From positions 1-13,336 of the forward strand of contig CAJWKB010000025.1 in the NCBI GenBank assembly GCA_913042065.1: 13,336 nt of DNA, written 5' to 3'. The translations under genes and the position numbers were made by a program. Source of the stretch: an uncultured Alphaproteobacteria bacterium (GTDB lineage Bacteria; Pseudomonadota; Alphaproteobacteria; Puniceispirillales; Puniceispirillaceae). Within the stretch, counting starts at the first letter, position 1, and each line of letters opens with the position of its first letter. Under the pieces are notes generated by a model. That model saw only the letters and a program-made list of their open reading frames with translations, did no database searches and was not told where the DNA came from. Positions 7,770-13,336 of this stretch are shown one piece after another.

Positions 7770-8369
7770 ATGGAAATGATCACAGACTCCTACCCATTGG
7801 TGGCCACCATTGCCTATCTGGTCGGATCCATCCCGTTTGGCCTGATCCTCACGAAAATGGCTGGCAGGGGTGACATCCGGGCCATCGGCAGCGGTAATAT
7901 CGGTGCAACAAATGTTCTGCGTACAGGCAGCAAAACACTGGCAGTTCTGACCCTTTGTCTTGATTCTGGAAAGGGTGCAGCTATTACCGTGTTAATTGCT
8001 CTTTCCGGCAATCATGTGGCGGTGGCACTGGCTGGATTTGCGGTCAGTTTTGGCCATTGCTTCCCAGTATGGCTTCGTTTTCAGGGTGGTAAGGGCGTTG
8101 CCACAAGTCTGGCAGTGTTTGCGTCCTTTGACTGGCGTCTTGGTGTGCTGTTCTGCCTCGTCTGGCTGGGAACGGCCCTTGTTCTGCGTTTTTCATCATT
8201 AGCGGCGCTTGGCGCCACAATGACGTGTGGCATTGCAGGCTTTGTGCTGCAGTTGCCAGCACCGATTTCGATTTCAATACTGGTGCTGACCGCCTTGATC
8301 TGGATCCGCCACCACCAAAATATTGGCCGTCTTTTAACCGGCACCGAGCCAAAGATTGGTTTGAAATAG
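7770..8369 (+). CDS. plsY: Glycerol-3-phosphate acyltransferase PlsY
   Basis: PlsY transfers an acyl group from acyl-phosphate to glycerol-3-phosphate at the inner membrane, giving lysophosphatidic acid, the first step of phospholipid synthesis in the PlsX/PlsY route. The 199-residue length is typical. The three family motifs are present: GSIPFG (19-24) with GSGNIGATN (40-48) in the first cytosolic/active region, FGHCFPVWLRFQGGKGVAT (94-112), and HHQNIGRLLTGTE (181-193). Hydrophobic segments at about 9-28, 57-77, 82-100, 112-138, 142-162 and 167-180 fit an integral membrane protein. ATG 7770 and ATG 7776 are both possible starts. It follows the pyrimidine genes on the same strand. plsX is not in the window. 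Confidence 0.96.
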   Translation: MEMITDSYPLVATIAYLVGSIPFGLILTKMAGRGDIRAIGSGNIGATNVLRTGSKTLAVLTLCLDSGKGAAITVLIALSGNHVAVALAGFAVSFGHCFPVWLRFQGGKGVATSLAVFASFDWRLGVLFCLVWLGTALVLRFSSLAALGATMTCGIAGFVLQLPAPISISILVLTALIWIRHHQNIGRLLTGTEPKIGLK

Positions 8370-8416
8370 TCGCAGATAATCCGCTTAGGTTATGCCTCTA
8401 ATAACTTCCATGCCCC

Positions 8417-8488
8417 ATACAGGTCGCATAAAGAAAAAAGGAAAATTGTCCCCAATAGGTTGACCCAAACCCGCAATACAGGTCCCAT
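8417..8488. repeat. Imperfect direct repeat ATACAGGTCNCAT
   Basis: ATACAGGTCGCAT (8417-8429) recurs as ATACAGGTCCCAT (8476-8488), 12 of 13 bases identical, with starts 59 bases apart. The second copy runs into the ATG of the doubtful small ORF at 8487. It could be a pair of regulator sites, the scar of a small duplication or insertion, or chance. Nothing recognisable as a mobile element lies between the copies. Confidence 0.4.
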
Positions 8489-8603
8489 GACTTTTCACCA
8501 ATTGATGAAGCGCTACAGTTCAGCGCAGAAACCGCTACGGCCAGTTCCGGAACTGGCGCGTCTTGCCAACCGCCTGCGTGCAGGCCAAACTTCTCGAGCT
8601 TGA
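8487..8603 (+). CDS. Doubtful small ORF (38 aa)
   Basis: This is an ATG-initiated reading frame of 38 codons ending in TGA. The product begins MTFHQLMKRYSS and is basic, with a Leu/Ala/Arg-rich helix-like middle (residues about 22-33, PELARLANRLRA). A weak AGGT precedes the ATG at close spacing. No family is recognised. The two palindromes at 8540-8585 lie inside the frame, so the apparent coding pattern could be a by-product of an RNA or DNA structure. Confidence 0.2.
   Translation: MTFHQLMKRYSSAQKPLRPVPELARLANRLRAGQTSRA
8540..8585. repeat. Two adjacent perfect palindromes
   Basis: GCCAGTTCCGGAACTGGC (8540-8557) is a perfect 18-base palindrome with no central loop. Fourteen bases later GCCTGC-GT-GCAGGC (8572-8585) forms a second tight inverted repeat. 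The first could be a protein dimer operator or the stem of a transcript hairpin. Neither is followed by a T-run, so they are not a canonical rho-independent terminator, although they may slow polymerase or protect the 3' end of the plsY message. Confidence 0.55.
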
Positions 8604-8682
8604 ACTCGCCAAAATAAGTACCAAACATCATGGAAGCCACGTGTCAAAAATTGTCATACTGTAATTTTTTTTCACGAGAGTT

Positions 8683-8711
8683 TTGACAAATTCTGCTTAA
8701 CGTACTATCGG
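8683..8711 (+). promoter_or_regulatory. Likely topA promoter
   Basis: A perfect TTGACA (8683-8688) is followed after 17 bases by TATCGG (8706-8711), a weak -10. Transcription from it would begin near 8718, about 23 bases before the topA ATG, which leaves room for the ribosome site. The -35 lies in the right arm of an inverted repeat TGTCAAAA (8642-8649)/TTTTGACA (8681-8688), with a further TTGTCA at 8651-8656, so a regulator could occlude it. Confidence 0.45.
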
Positions 8712-8730
8712 ATGGCCTTCATTAATCCGT

Positions 8731-8737
8731 GAGGAAG
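8731..8737 (+). promoter_or_regulatory. Ribosome binding site deciding the topA start
   Basis: GAGGAAG lies three bases before the ATG at 8741, with its GAGG core six bases away. An in-frame GTG at 8729 would add four residues, but it overlaps this ribosome site and is not preceded by one of its own. The product from 8741 begins MKLVIVESPAKAKT, exactly the usual TopA N-terminus. Confidence 0.8.
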
Positions 8738-8740
8738 CGC

Positions 8741-11377
8741 ATGAAACTCGTCATCGTTGAGTCCCCCGCCAAAGCCAAAACCATCAATCGTTACCTTGGT
8801 GACGACTACAAGGTACTGGCATCATACGGCCATGTCTGTGACCTGCCGAGCAAAGATGGTTCGGTGGCGCCAGACGATGATTTTTCAATGAAATGGCAGG
8901 TCTCAAGCGGTTCTGAAAAACATCTCAAGGAAATCAAATCTGCGCTCAAAAAGGCAGACAAACTGATTCTGGCGACTGATCCGGATCGTGAGGGTGAGGC
9001 TATCAGCTGGCATGTGCTGGAGCATCTCAAGGAGAAGAAGCTCGTTGAGGGCAAAGCTATTGAGCGCGTCGTTTTCAACGAAGTGACCAAAAATGCAATC
9101 CTGCAGGCAATGGACCAGCCGCGTGACCTCGACACGGAACTGATTGATGCCTACCGCGCCCGCCGTGCCCTTGATTATCTGGTCGGCTTTTCGTTATCGC
9201 CAGTGTTGTGGCGCAAGCTGCCGGGATCACGTTCCGCCGGCCGCGTGCAATCGGTTGCCCTTCGCCTGATCTGTGAGCGCGAGGCAGAGATCGAAGCCTT
9301 TGTCAGCGACGAATATTGGAGTGTTGAGGCTGAATTGGGAAAGGCCGATGGTCGCAATTTCATTGCCCGGCTGACCCATCTGGATGGTGAAAAGCTGGAT
9401 AAGCTGAGCATTGGTGGCGAAGACAAGGCGCTGGCGGCGGTGGCGAAAATTGATAGCTGCGCGCTGTTCGTCAAGGACATCGAGACCAAGCGCGTCCGCC
9501 GCAATCCATCACCCCCCTTCACCACCTCGACATTGCAACAAGAGGCGTCCCGCAAACTTGGTTTTTCAGCAAGCCGGACCATGCAGATTGCCCAGAAGCT
9601 CTATGAAGGCATTAATATTGGCAGCGAGACCACCGGCCTGATCACCTATATGCGAACTGATGGTGTGCAGCTCGGCACGGAGGCCATCGCCGCATTGCGC
9701 GATGATATCGGCACCCGCTATGGCGCGCGATATGTCCCGGAAAAACCCCGTGTCTACAAGACGAAGGCTGCGAATGCACAAGAAGCTCACGAGGCCATCA
9801 GACCGACCGATATCAACCGGTCCCCGGACAAGATGCGGTCCTATCTCGACCATGATCAGGCACGCCTCTATGAATTGATATGGAAGCGGACAATCGCCAG
9901 CCAGATGCAGTCAGCAGAGCTTGACCAGACAGGTGTTGACATTGGTGACGCCGCCGACAGCGTGACCCTGCGGGCCAATGGACAGGTGATCGTCTTTGAC
10001 GGTTTCATGTCGGTCTATCGTGAAAGCAAGGATGCGGCGGATGACCGTGAAAAGTCAGCAGACGGCAATCAGGGGGGCAGCGGCACCGGTGGTGCCATTC
10101 TGCCGGAAATGTCCAAGGCCGAGGCACTGGCCACCCGTAAAGTCACTCCTGAGCAGCATTTTACTCAACCACCACCTCGTTTCACCGATGCCAGCCTTGT
10201 CAAACGCATGGAGGAGCTGGGTATCGGCCGACCATCGACCTATGCGTCAATCATGCAGGTGCTGCAGACACGCAACTATGTGATCAAGGATCGCAGCCGG
10301 TTTATTCCAGAAGACCGTGGACGCCTCGTTTCGACCTTCCTGAACAATTTCTTTGACCGTTATGTCGAGTATGACTTCACCGCCAAACTGGAAAACCAGC
10401 TGGATGCAGTATCGGCTGGCGAGCTGGATTGGCGTGAACTGCTGGGTATCTTCTGGCGTGATTTTAAATCCGCCATTGATGATACCAAGGATCTGACGAT
10501 CACCAATGTGCTGGATGTGCTGGATGAAGAGCTGGGGCCACATTTCTTCAAAAAGGGTGATGATGGTACGCTGATCCGCACCTGCCCGAATTGTGATGGT
10601 GGCCGGCTCGGCCTGAAACTTGGCAAGTTTGGCGCGTTTGTTGGCTGTTCAAACTATCCGGAGTGTAAATTCACCCGTCAACTCTCCAGCGGTGATGACG
10701 CCGATGAGGATAATGCGCCTGTCGGTGATAAGAACATTGGTGATGACCCTGCGACCGGCCTGCCGATCTACCTGCGACGTGGACCATATGGCCCCTATGT
10801 CCAGCTTGGCGATCCGGAGACGAAAAAGCCAAAACGTGCCTCGCTGCCAAAGGGGCTGCCGGCAGCTGATCTCGATCTTGAACGCGCCATCGGCCTGTTG
10901 GCACTGCCACGCGATATTGGTCCGCACCCAGAAACCGGCGACATGATTCAAGCTGGTCTCGGCCGGTTTGGCCCCTATCTGAAATATCAGGGCAGCTTTG
11001 CCAGCCTGCCAGCCGAAGACGATCTGCTGACCATTGGCCTGAATCGTGCTGTTGACCTGCTCGCCGAGGCCGCCAAGAAAAAGGGGCGGGTATTGGGTCG
11101 GCATCCCGACGGCGGGGATGTGCATGTCAAGGCCGGGCGCTATGGCCCCTATGTCGAGCATAACAAGCTGCGGGCGACACTGGCAAAGGGCAGTGATATC
11201 AGTGAGATGACGCTTGAGGAAGCGCTGCCGTTGCTCGCGGCGAAAGCAGCAAAAGCACCGGCAGCAAAAAATACCACGAAAAAAACTGCCACGAAAGCTG
11301 CGAGGAAAACTACCGCAAAGAAAGCGGCCACAAAGAAAGCCGCCGCGAAAAAGACAGCGGAACCAAAGGCCAGCTAG
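8741..11377 (+). CDS. topA: DNA topoisomerase I (type IA)
   Basis: TopA relaxes negative supercoils by transient single-strand cleavage through a 5'-phosphotyrosine. The 878-residue protein begins with the Toprim domain: Glu7 in VIVESPAKAKT and DPDREGE at 80-86 hold the acidic metal site. RSAGRVQSVALRLI (164-177) belongs to the type IA core, and the catalytic tyrosine is Tyr303 in LITYMRTDG. GRPSTYASIM (496-505) is also canonical. After the core is one four-cysteine zinc ribbon (Cys615, 618, 636, 642). Three C-terminal repeats follow, centred on GPYGPYV (681-687), GRFGPYL (741-747) and GRYGPYV (799-805). The last 45 or so residues are a Lys/Ala/Thr-rich histone H1-like tail. This domain plan is typical of alphaproteobacterial TopA. 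The stop shares one base with the rnr start, so the two are co-transcribed. Confidence 0.98.
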   Translation: MKLVIVESPAKAKTINRYLGDDYKVLASYGHVCDLPSKDGSVAPDDDFSMKWQVSSGSEKHLKEIKSALKKADKLILATDPDREGEAISWHVLEHLKEKKLVEGKAIERVVFNEVTKNAILQAMDQPRDLDTELIDAYRARRALDYLVGFSLSPVLWRKLPGSRSAGRVQSVALRLICEREAEIEAFVSDEYWSVEAELGKADGRNFIARLTHLDGEKLDKLSIGGEDKALAAVAKIDSCALFVKDIETKRVRRNPSPPFTTSTLQQEASRKLGFSASRTMQIAQKLYEGINIGSETTGLITYMRTDGVQLGTEAIAALRDDIGTRYGARYVPEKPRVYKTKAANAQEAHEAIRPTDINRSPDKMRSYLDHDQARLYELIWKRTIASQMQSAELDQTGVDIGDAADSVTLRANGQVIVFDGFMSVYRESKDAADDREKSADGNQGGSGTGGAILPEMSKAEALATRKVTPEQHFTQPPPRFTDASLVKRMEELGIGRPSTYASIMQVLQTRNYVIKDRSRFIPEDRGRLVSTFLNNFFDRYVEYDFTAKLENQLDAVSAGELDWRELLGIFWRDFKSAIDDTKDLTITNVLDVLDEELGPHFFKKGDDGTLIRTCPNCDGGRLGLKLGKFGAFVGCSNYPECKFTRQLSSGDDADEDNAPVGDKNIGDDPATGLPIYLRRGPYGPYVQLGDPETKKPKRASLPKGLPAADLDLERAIGLLALPRDIGPHPETGDMIQAGLGRFGPYLKYQGSFASLPAEDDLLTIGLNRAVDLLAEAAKKKGRVLGRHPDGGDVHVKAGRYGPYVEHNKLRATLAKGSDISEMTLEEALPLLAAKAAKAPAAKNTTKKTATKAARKTTAKKAATKKAAAKKTAEPKAS

Positions 11378-13336
11378 TGGCAGAACAGGACCAGACGAAA
11401 GCCGATCTACCTGATGAAGCGACGATCATCGAATTCATAAACAGCTGTCCGACACCACCCTCACCGCGCGACATCGCCCGGGCTTTCAAACTTCACGCTG
11501 ATCAACGCGTGCCCCTGCGGCGCATGTTGCGCGAGATGGCCGAGGCCGGCAAAATCGACCGGCGCGAGGGGCGGCGCGTCGCCACCCCGGACCAACTGCC
11601 CGAAGTCACAGTTCTCGAACTTGTCTCATTTGACGACAATGGCGATGGTCTCGCCCGGCCAGCAGCGGGTTATGACGGTGATTTACCGGAGATACGGGTG
11701 ATTCTAAGCCGCAAGGCAGGGCGTGCGCCCGCTATTGGCCAGACAATCCTGGCCCGCCTTGCCCGGACTGGACCGGCGCATTACGAGGCACGTATCATCC
11801 GTGTTCTCGAACGCCAGCAACAGCGTCTGTTTGGCGTTGTTGAAACAGCCGCCAAAGGGTTGATGCTGGTCCCGGCCGAGCGCGGCAAACGGCATCCGGT
11901 GAGTTTACAGTCTTTCACTGACCTTCCCTGCAATGCCGGTGATCTGGTCGAAGCTGAAATGGTGTCCTCGCGTGGCTATCTTGGCAAGACAGCACGCGCC
12001 ATCCGCAATCTCGGACCGGTTGACCAGAAGGGTGCATTCAGCGCACTTGCCCTTGCCGAATTTGGCATCCGACATGTCTTTCCAGAACCGGTTCTGGCCG
12101 AATCCCGTGGGCTGAAGGTACCACCAGCAAAAGGTCGCAGCGATTTGCGTGACGTGCCACTGGTCACAATTGACGGCGCCGATGCCCGTGATTTCGACGA
12201 TGCTGTCTTCGCCGAACCAATGGATGATGGTGGCTGGCGGCTGCTGGTGGCAATTGCCGATGTTGCCCATTATGTGCGTCCAGGTTCTGCACTCGATGAA
12301 GAGGCGCGTCGTCGTGGCAACTCAGTCTATCTGCCAGATCTGGTAGTGCCAATGCTGCCAGAGGGCATTTCAAATGATTTATGTTCGCTACGCCCTGATG
12401 AGGACCGCGCCGCCTTGGTGGCCGAAATCAACATTGACAAGGATGGCAAGCGAACAGATTTCAGCATCTACCGCGCGCTGATCCGCTCGCATGCAAGGCT
12501 GACTTATGATCAGGTGCAATCGGTCTTTGAGGGAAGTCTCGATGAGGCTGATGTTGGGGTTGGGCATGGTATTTTGCACAACCTGTTCGGTGCCTGGCGG
12601 TCACTTGATCGGGCGCGGCATGAACGCGAACCGCTGGCACTCAATCTCAAAGAACGCCGGGTCGTGATGAATGAGGATGGTGAAGCCATAGCCATCAGCC
12701 AGCGCAGCCAAAGCGAGTCGCAGCGGTTGATCGAGGATTTCATGATCACTGCCAATGTCGCGGCGGCCGACAGTCTGATTGGCGCGCGCAAGACATGCGT
12801 TTTCCGTGTGCATGATTCGCCCGATCCAAAAAAGACAGTCAGCCTGTTCGAGCTGGCCGCGACAATCGGAACTCCCTTTGCCAAAGGACAGGTGTTGCGT
12901 CCCCGTCAATTCAACAGTCTGCTTGCAAAGGTGGCTGACACGTCAGATGAGATGATGGTCAATGAGGCGGTTCTGCGTAGTCAGGCGAAAGCTGTTTATA
13001 GCATTGATAATATTGGCCATTTTGGCTTATCCCTACGCAATTATGCGCATTTCACCTCGCCGATCAGACGGTATTCGGATCTGCTAATACATCGCGCTCT
13101 GATCGACGCCGCAAGTGCGAAAAAGCCACCAGGTGATGGCCAGAATGGGCTGCCAGCCGAACAGATTGCCGAAATCTGCATTCACATCTCCGAGACCGAG
13201 GCCAGCGCTGCTGCTGCCGAACGGCGCACCATCGACCGCTTTGCCGCTGCTTTGTTCACAAAAAGGCTGTGCAATGTCGTCGAGGGGGTGATTGTCGGCA
13301 TCACCGGTTTTGGTGCTTTCGTCCGGCTTGAGGATG
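11377..13336 (+). CDS. rnr: Ribonuclease R, 3' end cut by window edge
   Basis: RNase R is a processive 3'-5' exoribonuclease of the RNB family that degrades structured RNA and takes part in rRNA and tmRNA-linked decay. The first 653 codons are visible. The N-terminal part (about 10-70) looks like the winged-helix domain, followed by cold-shock/OB-like segments to about 240. The RNB domain shows DGADARDFDDAV at 266-277, with the metal-binding aspartates Asp266, Asp272, Asp274 and Asp275, and HFTSPIRRYSDLLIHRAL from 558. The S1 domain begins at about 634 (VVEGVIVGITGFGAFVRLED) and is cut off. The start is GTG, overlapping the topA stop (TAGTG), with AAAGG at 11365-11369. The next in-frame ATG is far inside the N-terminal domain. 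Confidence 0.96.
   Translation, partial: MAEQDQTKADLPDEATIIEFINSCPTPPSPRDIARAFKLHADQRVPLRRMLREMAEAGKIDRREGRRVATPDQLPEVTVLELVSFDDNGDGLARPAAGYDGDLPEIRVILSRKAGRAPAIGQTILARLARTGPAHYEARIIRVLERQQQRLFGVVETAAKGLMLVPAERGKRHPVSLQSFTDLPCNAGDLVEAEMVSSRGYLGKTARAIRNLGPVDQKGAFSALALAEFGIRHVFPEPVLAESRGLKVPPAKGRSDLRDVPLVTIDGADARDFDDAVFAEPMDDGGWRLLVAIADVAHYVRPGSALDEEARRRGNSVYLPDLVVPMLPEGISNDLCSLRPDEDRAALVAEINIDKDGKRTDFSIYRALIRSHARLTYDQVQSVFEGSLDEADVGVGHGILHNLFGAWRSLDRARHEREPLALNLKERRVVMNEDGEAIAISQRSQSESQRLIEDFMITANVAAADSLIGARKTCVFRVHDSPDPKKTVSLFELAATIGTPFAKGQVLRPRQFNSLLAKVADTSDEMMVNEAVLRSQAKAVYSIDNIGHFGLSLRNYAHFTSPIRRYSDLLIHRALIDAASAKKPPGDGQNGLPAEQIAEICIHISETEASAAAAERRTIDRFAAALFTKRLCNVVEGVIVGITGFGAFVRLED

Larger units (their letters stand above)
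8370..8740. other. Structured intergenic region between plsY and topA
   Basis: This is the longest gap in the core part of the window. It holds an imperfect direct repeat, two adjacent GC-rich palindromes, a doubtful 38-codon ORF, an eight-base T-run (about 8665-8672) without an adjoining stem, and the likely topA promoter and ribosome site. I see no intact dprA, which often lies between plsY and topA in alphaproteobacteria, and no recognisable dprA fragment. A minus-strand ORF (8398-8640) also crosses the region but has no recognisable family, no convincing start context and an unusual aromatic/Ser-rich composition. Confidence 0.6.

Noticed and set aside
8398..8640. Minus-strand 80-codon ORF in the plsY-topA gap
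   Set aside because: No family resemblance, no supporting ribosome site and it covers the palindromes; probably a chance open frame.
8729..8740. GTG start for topA four codons upstream
   Set aside because: The GTG overlaps the GAGGAAG ribosome site that serves the ATG at 8741, and TopA proteins usually start at that MKLVIVESPAKAK.
10649..11161. 170-codon minus-strand ORF opposite topA
   Set aside because: Its length is explained by codon bias on the complementary strand of topA; no recognisable motif.
1..13336. CRISPR array, insertion sequence, toxin-antitoxin or defence system
   Set aside because: No regularly spaced repeats, transposase motifs or paired small genes of these kinds were seen on either strand.

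Overview
The window reads as a chromosomal segment from an alphaproteobacterium. Support comes from the divergent gatCAB and ruvX-pyrB-pyrC-plsY blocks, the topA-rnr pair downstream, and the strength of the family motifs. This conserved block has moderate GC. A marine group such as SAR116 would fit the gene order and moderate GC, but that is inference and no species can be named. Most of the window is core housekeeping. No CRISPR array, transposase, toxin-antitoxin pair or defence cassette was found on either strand.

Layout. (1) Positions 1-1226 are visibly AT-rich and hold one minus-strand gene for a TylF-like SAM-dependent methyltransferase (258-944), with no recognisable gene on either side of it. 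(2) A complete tRNA-Ser(GCU) lies on the minus strand (1227-1318). Its 3' end faces the AT-rich stretch, the usual geometry of a tRNA-bounded island. (3) gatC-gatA-gatB run on the minus strand (4741 down to 1519) as a tightly overlapping operon. They encode the amidotransferase that makes Gln-tRNA(Gln) and/or Asn-tRNA(Asn). (4) Diverging from gatC are ruvX/yqgF (4797-5288), pyrB (5367-6398), a dihydroorotase-family gene (6407-7687) and plsY (7770-8369), all on the plus strand. (5) A 371-base gap (8370-8740) contains a direct repeat, two tight palindromes, one doubtful 38-codon ORF and a plausible topA promoter. (6) topA (8741-11377) is followed, with a one-base overlap, by rnr (11377 to beyond the window edge).

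How the genes fit together. gatCAB serves translation. RuvX/YqgF is a nuclease linked to rRNA maturation. PyrB makes carbamoyl-aspartate for pyrimidine synthesis. The dihydroorotase-like protein next to it has lost the N-terminal His-x-His-x-Arg metal/substrate motif and a third metal ligand. It is therefore more likely a structural partner of aspartate transcarbamoylase (PyrC'/pseudo-DHOase type) than the working dihydroorotase. PlsY makes lysophosphatidic acid for membrane lipid synthesis. TopA relaxes negative supercoils and RNase R degrades structured RNA.

The points most worth a second look are the degenerate dihydroorotase and its non-ATG start, the structured gap between plsY and topA where many alphaproteobacteria carry dprA, and the AT-rich methyltransferase segment beside tRNA-Ser. 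I did not find convincing evidence of an undescribed biological system in this window.
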